Shown here in pieces: positions 8,821 to 17,883 of a stretch of DNA of 64,000 nucleotides (within the stretch, counting starts at the first letter, position 1; each line of letters starts with the position of its first letter). Below the pieces are notes generated by a model. That model worked only from the letters and a program-made list of their open reading frames with translations, searched no databases and was not told the origin of the DNA. The DNA is from CAIVAT01 sp037137455 (lineage in GTDB: Bacteria > Bacteroidota > Bacteroidia > Bacteroidales > FEN-979), in NCBI GenBank assembly GCA_037137455.1, contig JBAXKG010000007.1, positions 28,957 to 92,956 on the forward strand, read 5' to 3'. The translations under genes were made by a program, and so were the position numbers.

Positions 8821-10644
8821 TTATTTCCTTTCCCAGGCTTTAGTTTCTGCATTATATTGCTTTAACAGTTTGGCAGGGTTACCACCAACGATGGAGTATG
8901 GTGGTACGCTTTTCGTAACGATGCTGCCTGCAGCTATTACTGAATGTTTTCCGATTCTCACTCCGGCAACAATAACTGCATTTGCGCCAATCCAAACCTC
9001 GTCCTCGACCACTATTTCAGCCATGGTTGTTTTTTGTTTGCTTGGAGGAATATCAATATCTTCATATCCATGATTTAACCCTGAAAGCACAATATTTTGG
9101 GCAAACATAATATCATTCCCAATTGTTACCGGCCCAATTATCACGTTGCTCATTCCGATTCGTGTACGGTCGCCAATAATTACATGGCCGACGCCATTAT
9201 TTATCGTTGAAAAATCCTCAATGGTCGAATCATTTCCGATTCTGAAATCATTAAATGGGAAAACATCCATCCTCGTTCGCCGGCGTATTGTTGAATGCTT
9301 TCCCTTTTTATGCTTGATTGGGTTTATAAACAACTTTACCCAAAGCCTGGGGCGTGCCTGATTATTTGGAATGAGCATCCAGAGCAGGAATTTTTTAATT
9401 CTGGGATTTGACTTGAGTTTTGAAAGTAATGACCCTGAATTTTGCTCTTTAGGTTGGGGAGAGCTGCTTTTAACGAGTTCCATTGCTGAGTATATTTCAT
9501 TGGCATTGGCTTCCCAGGTATGCCCGCGGGCAAATTTCTCACGCGATTTGGCTAGTTCAGGCGTGTTTTCTTTCATAGCACGTTCGACCAGCGACAAATA
9601 TTCTTCCTTTGTATTTGCCAGGTAGGTGAAGTCTTCAAATACCTGCATTGCCTCTGTCCTGGTTGCAACAACAGGCTTACCCATTGAAAGGTATTCATCA
9701 ATTTTCCGGGGATAATTCCCGATTGTTACTTCATTAAGAATCTGCGGGTTGATAGCAACGTCAAATGTAGATAAGTACAAGGGCAATTCTGACGGTTTTT
9801 TACTTCCAAGAAAATGGACGTTGCTCAACTGATGCAGTTCGCTATTTTTAAAGTTATCATCTTCTGGTCCAACAAGAACGATTGACCATTCGGGGCGCTG
9901 TTTTGCAAGGTGAGTAATAATTTCAATATCCAACCGAAGGGTAAAAAGAGCACCGATATAGCCAATAACAGGCTTTTTAATTTTCTGAATATCTTCAGGA
10001 ACTGATTCGATCAGGTTCATATCGAAGGCACTCACATCGCAGCCCTGGCCTACATAATAGGATTGGGGGTTGAACTTTTTGAGGTACTTTGCCAGATAAA
10101 CAGAATTGGCAACGGCGAGATCGGATTTACGGATTAGTTCAGCCTCAATTCGTATACCCTGAGTCTTCCACCAATCAACAGCAATCATATTATCGCGTGA
10201 ATAATAGATATACATATCCGGTCTTAAATATTCTTTCAGATAAAAACTTCTGAACATATCGCTGTCATTGAAAATAATGAAATTTTTGAATCCGAGTTTC
10301 TCAATGGCCCATGAAATTTGCTTTGCGAATCGCTTGTTATTTATTTTGTTAAAGAAATCGAATAAAGAATTATAAGGAATCTGACTAATTGATTCAAGCA
10401 TAGTTCTTGGATAAAAACTCCATAAATTATCCTGAATTTTTATCAGATTTTCCAGTTCCCCTTTGAGCATTTTTTTCCTTTTATGCAGTTTCGGGTCGTT
10501 TCGCTCTCTGTAAGCTGTTAACCGGTCCATAGGGTAGTTCACGTAAAGAACCCGATTATGTTTTGCAAATTCAAGAGCAAGATTGATGCAGTTGCTTCCA
10601 ATGTCACTATCAAAAGCCTGTAACCCGGTTATTACAATATCCAT
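8821..10644 (-). CDS. Fusion of GT4-like glycosyltransferase and hexapeptide-repeat acyltransferase
   Basis: The ATG at 10644 (MDIVITGLQAFDSD, 607 aa) is preferred over an upstream in-frame start that would overlap the preceding gene. It leaves a 22-bp gap to that gene's stop. The N-terminal ~400 residues are a GT-B glycosyltransferase with VIGYIGALF, LVGPED, INPQ and the donor-site EYLSMGKPVVAT. After a proline-rich linker the last ~170 residues are a left-handed beta-helix acetyltransferase of the WcaF/NodL type, with repeats such as VIIGDRTRIG and VWIGANAVIVAGVRIG, a likely catalytic His in LNHGYED and the standard ending IVGGNPAKLLKQY. The fusion would couple sugar transfer with O-acetylation of the same residue. 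This coupling is inference; each domain is clear. Confidence 0.88.
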   Translation of the reverse strand: MDIVITGLQAFDSDIGSNCINLALEFAKHNRVLYVNYPMDRLTAYRERNDPKLHKRKKMLKGELENLIKIQDNLWSFYPRTMLESISQIPYNSLFDFFNKINNKRFAKQISWAIEKLGFKNFIIFNDSDMFRSFYLKEYLRPDMYIYYSRDNMIAVDWWKTQGIRIEAELIRKSDLAVANSVYLAKYLKKFNPQSYYVGQGCDVSAFDMNLIESVPEDIQKIKKPVIGYIGALFTLRLDIEIITHLAKQRPEWSIVLVGPEDDNFKNSELHQLSNVHFLGSKKPSELPLYLSTFDVAINPQILNEVTIGNYPRKIDEYLSMGKPVVATRTEAMQVFEDFTYLANTKEEYLSLVERAMKENTPELAKSREKFARGHTWEANANEIYSAMELVKSSSPQPKEQNSGSLLSKLKSNPRIKKFLLWMLIPNNQARPRLWVKLFINPIKHKKGKHSTIRRRTRMDVFPFNDFRIGNDSTIEDFSTINNGVGHVIIGDRTRIGMSNVIIGPVTIGNDIMFAQNIVLSGLNHGYEDIDIPPSKQKTTMAEIVVEDEVWIGANAVIVAGVRIGKHSVIAAGSIVTKSVPPYSIVGGNPAKLLKQYNAETKAWERK

Positions 10645-10666
10645 ATTATCTGATTTTTCAATTATA

Positions 10667-11803
10667 TCATTTTTTTTCAACTTCCAGATAAAGGTTGAGC
10701 ACGTTTTCAGCCATAGTTTTCCATGAAAACCTGCGTGCGTTCTCAAATCCTTTCAAAATAAGTGTGTCGCAAAGAGATTTGTCTGAAAGAAGTCTTTTCA
10801 TGGAAGCAGTTATCTCTTCGGGTTTAAATGGGTCAATGAATAATGCCGCCTCTCCGCCGACCTCTGGCATGGAACTCGTGTTAGATGTTATTACAGGAAT
10901 CCCACAGGCCATTGCCTCCAGCATGGGGATGCCAAAACTTTCGCGAAGTGAAGGATAGAGGAAAATCGTACTCAGTGAATACAATGCAGGCAATTCATTA
11001 TTGGGCACATAACCTGTGAGTTTAATGTAATCATTCAGGGCCGTATCACCTATTTCGCTGATGATTTTATTTAGCTCATTCCGATCAAAATCAAGCATGA
11101 CCAGGGGAATTTTTTCTTCTGAGGAATTGAGAAAAAGTGAAAGCGCTTTAAGTACTCCGGGCGTATTCTTTTTAGGATCGGTGTTGCCAAAGAAGAAGAA
11201 AAATTTATCTGGCAGATTATACTTGGTTTTTATCTGGCTCAGATATTCTTTATCGGAAATTGGTTTGAAATGTTCACTAACACCATTATATATTGCTTTC
11301 AGCTTTTGATCATCCACATGAAAAAAATCACCAATACGTTTTTTTTCAAACTCGGAAACAGTAATGATCCTGGCGCTTTTTCGAACAACTTGTGGAACGA
11401 CAAATCTTCGGTACATGTTGCCGAATTTCTGATAAGGAGTGAATCCTTTTTTCAAAACACTCAGGCTTTCCATGTAAATTATGTCGTGTAATGTGATAAT
11501 AAGTGGAACAGAAGTGAAAACAGGAGCTGTATTGCTGGTACAATGCAGGATATCGCAGTTGGCTTTTTTTGCGGCAGCAGGCAGGTTAATCTGCTCCCAA
11601 ATGGGATAAGGCGCCTCGGCCACCTCCACAATATTGAAATTTGGAGTACTGTCGAGACAACGGTCGACATCATTTTTCACAAAAACGAAAAATTCATTTG
11701 TTTTATCAATTTTCTGCAGGTTTCTGATTAATTCCAGGGCAACCATATCCATTCCATGTTTTTTTTGACGGAAAAGCCGTTGACCTTCAATTCCAATTTT
11801 CAT
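10667..11803 (-). CDS. Glycosyltransferase family 4 (mannosyltransferase-like)
   Basis: This 378-aa GT-B enzyme contains the N-terminal donor/acceptor domain (ILHCTSNTAP, ITLHDIIYMES) and a C-terminal Glycos_transf_1 domain with FFFFGNTDPKKN. The EX7E-type motif is ESFGIPMLEAMACGIPVIT, followed by SMPEVGGEAALFIDP. It has no signal or membrane segment and probably acts on lipid-linked repeat units at the cytoplasmic face. Its start overlaps the stop of the next upstream gene (11800-13005) by 4 bp, indicating translational coupling. The exact linkage is unknown. Confidence 0.92.
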   Translation of the reverse strand: MKIGIEGQRLFRQKKHGMDMVALELIRNLQKIDKTNEFFVFVKNDVDRCLDSTPNFNIVEVAEAPYPIWEQINLPAAAKKANCDILHCTSNTAPVFTSVPLIITLHDIIYMESLSVLKKGFTPYQKFGNMYRRFVVPQVVRKSARIITVSEFEKKRIGDFFHVDDQKLKAIYNGVSEHFKPISDKEYLSQIKTKYNLPDKFFFFFGNTDPKKNTPGVLKALSLFLNSSEEKIPLVMLDFDRNELNKIISEIGDTALNDYIKLTGYVPNNELPALYSLSTIFLYPSLRESFGIPMLEAMACGIPVITSNTSSMPEVGGEAALFIDPFKPEEITASMKRLLSDKSLCDTLILKGFENARRFSWKTMAENVLNLYLEVEKK

Positions 11804-13005
11804 CTTCCTGGTTTTGTTTGGTTACCATTACTATAACTGTGTTCTGTATGAATGAATTCTTTGTTGCCACCTCTTAATTTTAAAAGTATGAGTATCATCA
11901 GGAAGAAAACTTTCGGAAACGAAATCAGTGCTTTGAGGGTTTTGATGGTATAGAATTTTTTTGGAATTGATATGAGCAGGGTAAAAATAATCATGATTAA
12001 AATACCTAACCAGCAATATTGAAAATTCGGATTTGGTACAAAAAGGTTCAGAATGTTTAGTATAAAAAGTACCCCAAAAAGCATAGCGCGCGGAGGTAAG
12101 GAGAATTGCAGGGTTTTATCAAAGTAATCAAAGTTACGATGGGCGAGTAAATGCCATATCGAAACAATAAAATCCCTTCCAAAAAAGTAAAATTGTGCGT
12201 ACATCCAACGTTTACGTTGTTTGTAAAAAACATGTGCATTCTGAACTTTTTCGTCCAATACGTAAGCATCCTGAAGATATTCAATTTTCACTTTTTCGCG
12301 AAGAATGATAAGTTCAAGTTCTTTGTCAAAGCCCCCGATCGCACTTAGTTGCGGGATATATTTCCTGAACAGGAGTGCATCGAAAACCATCGCTGAGCCT
12401 ATCAGTGCAGATGAGATGCCAAGAGCACGATGACCACTCCTGAAAATATTATTATTGACCTCTTCGCTTATTGCATCGAGGAGGGCAAATGAAGTATTTG
12501 TGTTTTTGGCAATCCTGTGGCATTGAATTACTTTAAAGGAAGATTCAAAAGCCATATTTATTTTAGATAAAAAATGATCTTCCATAATGTTATCGGCATC
12601 AAGCACGAGAACCAGATCAGTTTGATCGGGGAGATAATTGAGTGAAATTTGCAGTGATTTAGCTTTGGTGCTGAATTCAAAATGTGCTTCAACAAGTTCT
12701 ATTGGTAATAATTTCAAGGCTTGCAAAGTTTCTGTTTGAAAGGAATCAGCTACTACGATCACACGAAAAGAATCAGTTGGATAATCCTGATTCAGCGCCG
12801 ACATAACTACATCAACAATCACGGGATCTTCTTTAAATGCCGGAATGACAATACTTATATGACGATTCCGCGATATTGGAAAAACATTATCCTTCTTATT
12901 AAAAAATCCTGCAAAAGCGTAGATCAATAAATAGAATGTTGCTCCACCAAAATATGCCAATATCAGAATCTGTAATATATCCAAAATTGATTGAAATGAA
13001 TTCAT
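11800..13005 (-). CDS. Membrane glycosyltransferase family 2, tandem paralogue 1
   Basis: This 401-aa protein has one N-terminal transmembrane segment (about 10-34), a GT2 catalytic domain (ISIVIPAFKEDPVI, VVADSFQTET, the DxD-like LVLDADNIMEDHF, FDKELEL, and a terminal QRKRWMYAQ that matches QxxRW) and three C-terminal transmembrane helices. It is closely similar along its whole length to the neighbouring gene at 13002-14216. For example the block around IFRSGHRALGISSALIGSAM corresponds to IFRKGHRIIGLSSALIGSGM there. The pair therefore arose by tandem duplication. Overlaps of 4 bp on both sides show tight coupling. It probably adds or polymerises a sugar at the inner membrane; the substrate is unknown. 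Confidence 0.9.
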   Translation of the reverse strand: MNSFQSILDILQILILAYFGGATFYLLIYAFAGFFNKKDNVFPISRNRHISIVIPAFKEDPVIVDVVMSALNQDYPTDSFRVIVVADSFQTETLQALKLLPIELVEAHFEFSTKAKSLQISLNYLPDQTDLVLVLDADNIMEDHFLSKINMAFESSFKVIQCHRIAKNTNTSFALLDAISEEVNNNIFRSGHRALGISSALIGSAMVFDALLFRKYIPQLSAIGGFDKELELIILREKVKIEYLQDAYVLDEKVQNAHVFYKQRKRWMYAQFYFFGRDFIVSIWHLLAHRNFDYFDKTLQFSLPPRAMLFGVLFILNILNLFVPNPNFQYCWLGILIMIIFTLLISIPKKFYTIKTLKALISFPKVFFLMILILLKLRGGNKEFIHTEHSYSNGNQTKPGR

Positions 13006-14216
13006 GTCCGGTTATTTATATTTTGAACTTTTCCTTTTTGAACCGTATGTACTGTATGACCGAAACCACGTTTGGCTTTAAAAACCCGGAATAGGGAGCC
13101 CAGCATAAAAATGAACCCTTTCGGAAGAACCAGTAGCGCTTTAAATGTCTGCCAGTTGAAGTAAGGTAAAGGGACAGAGATTAACAAAGTGATGTTGCAA
13201 AGAACCGTGAGCGCTATCCAGCAGATTGAAATAATTAATGGATTAAGGAAAAGCGAGACAATCGAAATGATGAAAAGAAATCCCAACAGAAAAATTCTTG
13301 GAGGTAAAAACTGTTGAAATACCTTATCAAAATAATCAATATTCCCATTTACAAAAAGCTCTTTTAAACTTGAGCCGAAATATTGCCTTGCATAGATAAA
13401 TTGGTTGGCCAGCCATCTTGTTCGCTGCACCATAAATACATGTGATTTTTGGACTTTCTCATCGTAAACAAATGCCTCTTCACAATATTCTATGCATTGC
13501 CCATCCCGTAAAAGTTTCATTTCTAATTCTTTATCTTCACCAAACGAATCGATCGTTGCCATGTATTTTTTAAACATTGGATAATCGAATGCCATACCAC
13601 TTCCTATCAGGGCAGAAGAAAGCCCAATAATGCGATGCCCTTTGCGGAAAATGTGGTTATTAATCTCTTCGCTTACTGAATCTAAAACTGCGAAAGATGT
13701 ATTGCGGTTTTTAGCTTTCCGGTGGCCTTGTATGGCGACGAATCCGCTGGAAAGCGCTATGTTCATTTTAGTAATGAAATCTCTGGCCATGATATTGTCT
13801 GCATCCAGGATGATCACTGCATCATAAATATCAGGCAAAACACTCATTGTTTTATTTAATGCCCGTGATTTTGAACTTATTTCAAATGATACTTCAACAA
13901 CCTTAATGGGTAATTTGCGAAGTTCATCGAGGGTGGTTTGCTGAAAGGAATCTGCGATTATGATTACTTCATACCGGGAAGGCGGATAATCCTGATCCAG
14001 CGCTTGTTTTGCAACTTCAATAATAACGGCATCTTCCTTGTATCCAGGGATTAGCACCGCGAACTTTCGTAAACGGTCATCTTTCCTTGAACGTGGGTGG
14101 TATCGAAAAAGTCCTGAAATTGAGAAAATTGAGAAATATAAAGCGGCAACAAAAAAATATAAAAATACTACCGCTTCCAGAACAAGGAAAAAAAGATACA
14201 GATAATACTTTGCCAT
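13002..14216 (-). CDS. Membrane glycosyltransferase family 2, tandem paralogue 2
   Basis: The ATG at 14216 (MAKYYLYLFFL, 404 aa) is chosen because an upstream in-frame TTG at 14261 lies inside a good -7 promoter box. It also gives the same N-terminal length as the paralogue at 11800-13005. Features are an N-terminal transmembrane helix, the GT2 core (VLIPGYKEDAVI, IIADSFQQTT, VIILDADNIMARDF, GEDKELEM), QRTRWLANQF as QxxRW, and C-terminal transmembrane helices. Gene order and overlap (4 bp with the next gene) suggest that the two paralogues work on successive steps or as a pair. It is probably the first gene of an internal transcript that starts at the promoter at 14259-14290. Confidence 0.9.
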   Translation of the reverse strand: MAKYYLYLFFLVLEAVVFLYFFVAALYFSIFSISGLFRYHPRSRKDDRLRKFAVLIPGYKEDAVIIEVAKQALDQDYPPSRYEVIIIADSFQQTTLDELRKLPIKVVEVSFEISSKSRALNKTMSVLPDIYDAVIILDADNIMARDFITKMNIALSSGFVAIQGHRKAKNRNTSFAVLDSVSEEINNHIFRKGHRIIGLSSALIGSGMAFDYPMFKKYMATIDSFGEDKELEMKLLRDGQCIEYCEEAFVYDEKVQKSHVFMVQRTRWLANQFIYARQYFGSSLKELFVNGNIDYFDKVFQQFLPPRIFLLGFLFIISIVSLFLNPLIISICWIALTVLCNITLLISVPLPYFNWQTFKALLVLPKGFIFMLGSLFRVFKAKRGFGHTVHTVQKGKVQNINNRT

Positions 14217-14258
14217 AAGATAATTTATTTTTAAAAAATCCGCAGAATGCCTCTGAAG

Positions 14259-14290
14259 CAAAGTTATATATAAATCAAACCGAATACAAA
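14259..14290 (-). promoter_or_regulatory. Strong candidate Bacteroidota promoter inside the polysaccharide operon
   Basis: Read on the - strand, a TTTG (14287-14290) is followed after 20 nt by TAACTTTG (14259-14266). These match the Bacteroidota primary sigma -33 TTTG and -7 TAnnTTTG consensus with the normal 19-21 nt spacing. It would drive genes from 14216 leftwards. The -7 box overlaps a TTG that could otherwise be taken as the start codon. Confidence 0.7.
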
Positions 14291-14298
14291 ATCAGTTT

Positions 14299-15222
14299 CT
14301 ATAAAAAGGGATTATCATGTATTTCGGCGCTGATTGATCTTTTCAGATGCCAACCGATTGCCCTGACATATGCATAAAATAATGACAATTTGCCTTTTGC
14401 AAGAAATTTAAGGGCATTTCGGGGAATTGCAATAAAAAGTTGGTAAAGCAAGCCAATGATGAAATCGGTACCAAATACATTTCTGCGCATGAACACAATC
14501 CGGTTGCGGTTGAGATAGTATATTTTCATCGGGCTTAATTTTCCCACTGATATTGATTCTTTATGGTATACAAGTGAATTGTGGACATAATATATTTTAT
14601 ACCCGGCATTTTTAATTCGGTAACTCCAATCGGCCTCTTCGTAGTAGAGAAAAAAAATGTATGACATCAAACCGATCTCTTTAATAACCCGCATAGGCAC
14701 CATCATTGCAGCGCCGTGTGCATATGAAGTTTCATAATCACGGTCATACTGGCCTTTATCTTTCTCCTTATAGCCTATTGAAAAATTGCGCATTGTACGA
14801 TGGTTAATAGGTGTATAGCCGGCGTACTGGATAATTTTGCGATCGTAATAAAAATGAAGTTTGGAGCTGACAGCGCCAATGGTTTTATCAGATTCCAATT
14901 TGTCAACAAGTGGTTCAAGGAATCCTTTTTCAACAATCGTATCATTATTCAACAGCAGCACGTAATCACCTCGCGCCCGCATTATGCCCTGGTTATTGCC
15001 TCCGGCGAAACCATAATTGATGATACTCTCGTAGAGTATCACAGATGGAAAACGTTGCTTAATAATTTTCGGATTATCGGAAGGGGAGGCATTGTCGATG
15101 ATGATAATTTCAATATTCGGATAAGAAATTTTAGTCAGAGATTCAATAAATTCACAAGTATCCTCTGATCCGTTGTAGTTGACCGAGACAATAGAAACGA
15201 GAGGATAGTGTTTTCGTGCCAT
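14299..15222 (-). CDS. Glycosyltransferase family 2 (rhamnosyltransferase-like), paralogue 1
   Basis: This 307-aa protein has a single GT2 domain of the WbbL/RfbF rhamnosyltransferase type: VSIVSVNYNGSEDT, IIIDNASPSDNPKII, YGFAGGNNQGI, VLLLNNDTIVEKGFLEPL (metal-binding NND), GAAMMVP and FLYYEEADWSYRI. A C-terminal amphipathic or membrane-associated stretch follows (IGLLYQLFIAIPRNAL). It is about the normal family length. It closely resembles the next upstream gene (15256-16191) across its full length, so the two form a second tandem duplication in this locus. It is separated from the promoter at 14259-14290 by only a few bases. Confidence 0.9.
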   Translation of the reverse strand: MARKHYPLVSIVSVNYNGSEDTCEFIESLTKISYPNIEIIIIDNASPSDNPKIIKQRFPSVILYESIINYGFAGGNNQGIMRARGDYVLLLNNDTIVEKGFLEPLVDKLESDKTIGAVSSKLHFYYDRKIIQYAGYTPINHRTMRNFSIGYKEKDKGQYDRDYETSYAHGAAMMVPMRVIKEIGLMSYIFFLYYEEADWSYRIKNAGYKIYYVHNSLVYHKESISVGKLSPMKIYYLNRNRIVFMRRNVFGTDFIIGLLYQLFIAIPRNALKFLAKGKLSLFYAYVRAIGWHLKRSISAEIHDNPFL

Positions 15223-15255
15223 ACAGACTGGTACTATTTGTTTCGGTAATCATTT

Positions 15256-16191
15256 TCAGTCAAGGCGAGGGCTTTTATGCAATTCCGGGTTAAATAAATT
15301 CTTTAAATGCCAGAACATGGCATTGGCATATGCAAAACAAAGTTTAAATTGTCCCTTCAAAAGAAAAACAGACAGGTTTTTGGGTATAGCAATTATTAAT
15401 TGGTACAGCACAGATGCGAGGGCTTTCCAACCATGAACATTTCGACGCATGTAAAGCAATCTGTTACGATTCAGATAAAAAATTTTCAACTGGCTCATTG
15501 TTCCGGTAGTGATTGAATCTTTATGAAATACCAATGAGTTGTGAACGTAAAAGATCTTGTATTTTGCATCCTTGATACGTTGCATCCAATCCATCTCTTC
15601 ATAGTATAGGAAAAAAATGTCGGCCATTAACCCTACCTCCTTCAACACCTTCATTGGGATGACCATAGCTGCCCCAAACGCGTAATTTGTCTGAGAATCT
15701 GAATCATATTGCCCACTGTCAATTTCGTTAAACCCAATCCCACTATTACGTATCGTTATAGGGTTGATAGGTGTAAACCCGGCATACTGGATAGTATCAC
15801 GATGGAAAAAATATCTGATTTTCGGGCTTACAACACCAATATCAGGGTTGTTCTCCAACTTGCTGATGAGTGGTTCCAGGAATCCGGGATCAACTTCTGT
15901 ATCGTTATTTATCAGTAAAAGGTATTTCCCTTTGGCTACTCTGATGCCAATGTTGTTACCTCCTGCAAATCCAAGGTTTTGATCACTTTTAATTAAAGTG
16001 ATATAGGGGTATGTTTCAATAATTATATCAGGATTTTTCGAAGGCGATGCGTTATCAACTACAATAATTTCAATGGAAGGATAGGTAATAAAGGATAGAG
16101 ATTTAATCAGATCACAGGTAATTTCAGGCTGATCCCAATTTACCGTAATGATGGAGACCAATGGAAAAGTGGAAAGTGATTTCCCGGTCAT
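15256..16191 (-). CDS. Glycosyltransferase family 2 (rhamnosyltransferase-like), paralogue 2
   Basis: This 311-aa GT2 enzyme shows VSIITVNWDQPEIT, IIVVDNASPSKNPDI, LGFAGGNNIGIR, LLLINNDTEVDPGFLEPL and IFFLYYEEMDWMQRI. It is a near twin of the gene at 14299-15222 (shared blocks SSLxFHK, QYAGxTPIN and YYEExDW). Such enzymes usually transfer rhamnose or a related deoxysugar to lipid-linked repeat units. The duplication suggests two related sugars or linkages in the repeat unit. A 33-bp gap separates the two genes, and a 44-bp gap leads to the small membrane protein gene upstream. Confidence 0.9.
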   Translation of the reverse strand: MTGKSLSTFPLVSIITVNWDQPEITCDLIKSLSFITYPSIEIIVVDNASPSKNPDIIIETYPYITLIKSDQNLGFAGGNNIGIRVAKGKYLLLINNDTEVDPGFLEPLISKLENNPDIGVVSPKIRYFFHRDTIQYAGFTPINPITIRNSGIGFNEIDSGQYDSDSQTNYAFGAAMVIPMKVLKEVGLMADIFFLYYEEMDWMQRIKDAKYKIFYVHNSLVFHKDSITTGTMSQLKIFYLNRNRLLYMRRNVHGWKALASVLYQLIIAIPKNLSVFLLKGQFKLCFAYANAMFWHLKNLFNPELHKSPRLD

Positions 16192-16235
16192 AATGTCTGA
16201 TATTTAATCATGTAATTTATATGACAACCTTTTAT

Positions 16236-16382
16236 TTATGAAAATCCTTGTTCATTTAAACGTTTTTGTTCCTCTTCTTTTGCTTTGGATTCAGCTTTTC
16301 TATGTTGATATAATGCCGTAATGAATCCAATGGGAGTGAAAAGGATTAGACCAATGACCATATGAACAACAACGCCTTCCAT
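16236..16382 (-). CDS. Small single-pass membrane protein, 48 aa
   Basis: An ATG at 16382 opens a 48-codon frame ending at TAA (16236-16238). The product starts MEGVVVHMVIGLILFTPIG, has one transmembrane helix (about 4-25) and a highly charged, lysine/glutamate-rich cytoplasmic tail (about 28-45). The start codon overlaps the stop of the O-antigen-ligase-like gene by one base (TAATG), which points to coupled translation. The frame fills an otherwise empty 190-bp gap in a tightly packed operon. No family was recognised. A role as a small partner of the polymerase or the glycosyltransferases is inference. Confidence 0.65.
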   Translation of the reverse strand: MEGVVVHMVIGLILFTPIGFITALYQHRKAESKAKEEEQKRLNEQGFS

Positions 16383-17875
16383 TATATTTTTTTATCTGAT
16401 AATTCAGGTTGCATTCCACTTGACTTTTCGGCTAATTGTTTCTCCAATTCCGGAGCAATGAACACATAGGCCATACTTGCATATATCAAAACACCGGTTG
16501 GGAACTGCCCAAGGACTGAATTTCCGTAACTAGCCACTATTATACCGAAAATCCCGGATAAGAGCGCTCCAATTTTAACGAATATTTCAGGATTTTTTAA
16601 TTCATACATACAAATAAAAGATCCCTTTCCAATGATAAATCCAAGAACAAACAGGTGCAAGTACAATCCGACAATACCGTTTTCAGCCCAAATCATAACA
16701 AACCAGCTATCCGTGGCTGTATTTGCAAGGAAGGTATCGGGTGTATATTGTAATGCCCTGTTTCCGGCATGGCCAATACCTCCTCCGAAAGGTCTGGTTT
16801 TCAAATATTCCTCAATCAGCTTTTGATTGGCAATACGGACCAGGTACGAGGCATCTTCTTCAGGTCTGAATGCCGTTCGCATACGATAAATCTGATAATT
16901 GGTATTGCCAATATATGTATACCGGAAGAATGAATAAAAAATCAGCAATACTATGCCCCCAATAAAAATTACCTTTATATTCTTACGTAATATCATGTAA
17001 AGAAATAGTCCTCCCAAAGGAACAAAAATAGCGCCCCGGGTACCGGAGCTTGACATTCCATAAAAACCGGCAATCATAACAACTATCCAGAAAATACGTT
17101 TCTTGATATTTTTTTCATTCATCATCAGGATAGAGGCAATTAATCCAATTTGTCCCTGGGCTGCTCCAAACTGTCCGGCATCAGTATAAAACGAAAAAGC
17201 CCGAAGGTTACCAAGGAGAACATGGGTAACGGCTCCACCCTCATCAAGCCATCTTTGTTCCCATTGATCGGGCCCGATATTTATTTGCATCCATGCTTTA
17301 ATTGAGGCAAGAATAGAGAATATACCCCAAATCATCAGAAATTTATCGAGATGGCGTGGTGTACTGTACAGCATAAAAACCAAGGGTATAGTCAGGATCA
17401 TATAAAATCCTATTCCGCGAAATGCAGAGAACCAAGCGGCTTTACTAATGGCTTCAGGATTAAAAAATTCCAGACATATATATGCAAACCAAATAGCCGA
17501 TAATAAGATCAGGTCTAATTTTAAGGATTTGAGAGGAAATTTTTTATCAAAATAATGGAAGAACACAGCTATGTAAATCACGATTAGAGTGATGTCCATT
17601 ACATATCCCAGCCTAATAGGCAAATACCGGGTCAACCCCATCAGGATGAAGTTGATAATAAATGCAAAGGTGAGTCCGATTTCAGGTTTTATTATCAACC
17701 GGTTAAGGGCATAAACCATAAATGGTAAAACCATCAATGCAGAAGCCACGGTTAACCCGCCTTTTGCAATAACATACCCGATTCCAACAGCCATTACTAG
17801 CATGGATCCGATCAAGAATGGATCTTTAAGGCGTTCGGCGCCTGTTTTGGAGAGAAATGGGTTAGCCTGATTCAC
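16382..17875 (-). CDS. O-antigen ligase / polysaccharide polymerase-like membrane protein
   Basis: A GTG at 17875 (then NQANPFLSKTG, 497 aa) is preferred because earlier in-frame starts run back through the flippase gene. The GTG sits 8 bp after the flippase stop. The protein has about 10-12 predicted transmembrane helices and a large periplasmic loop between late helices with RIANQKLIEEYLKTRPFGGGIGHAG, typical of the Wzy_C/O-antigen ligase family (RfaL, Wzy). Such proteins join lipid-linked repeat units in the periplasm or transfer the chain to an acceptor. It lies directly downstream of the flippase, which fits a Wzx/Wzy pathway. Whether it is polymerase or ligase cannot be decided from sequence. 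Confidence 0.85.
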   Translation of the reverse strand: MNQANPFLSKTGAERLKDPFLIGSMLVMAVGIGYVIAKGGLTVASALMVLPFMVYALNRLIIKPEIGLTFAFIINFILMGLTRYLPIRLGYVMDITLIVIYIAVFFHYFDKKFPLKSLKLDLILLSAIWFAYICLEFFNPEAISKAAWFSAFRGIGFYMILTIPLVFMLYSTPRHLDKFLMIWGIFSILASIKAWMQINIGPDQWEQRWLDEGGAVTHVLLGNLRAFSFYTDAGQFGAAQGQIGLIASILMMNEKNIKKRIFWIVVMIAGFYGMSSSGTRGAIFVPLGGLFLYMILRKNIKVIFIGGIVLLIFYSFFRYTYIGNTNYQIYRMRTAFRPEEDASYLVRIANQKLIEEYLKTRPFGGGIGHAGNRALQYTPDTFLANTATDSWFVMIWAENGIVGLYLHLFVLGFIIGKGSFICMYELKNPEIFVKIGALLSGIFGIIVASYGNSVLGQFPTGVLIYASMAYVFIAPELEKQLAEKSSGMQPELSDKKI

Positions 17876-17883
17876 ACTTAAAA

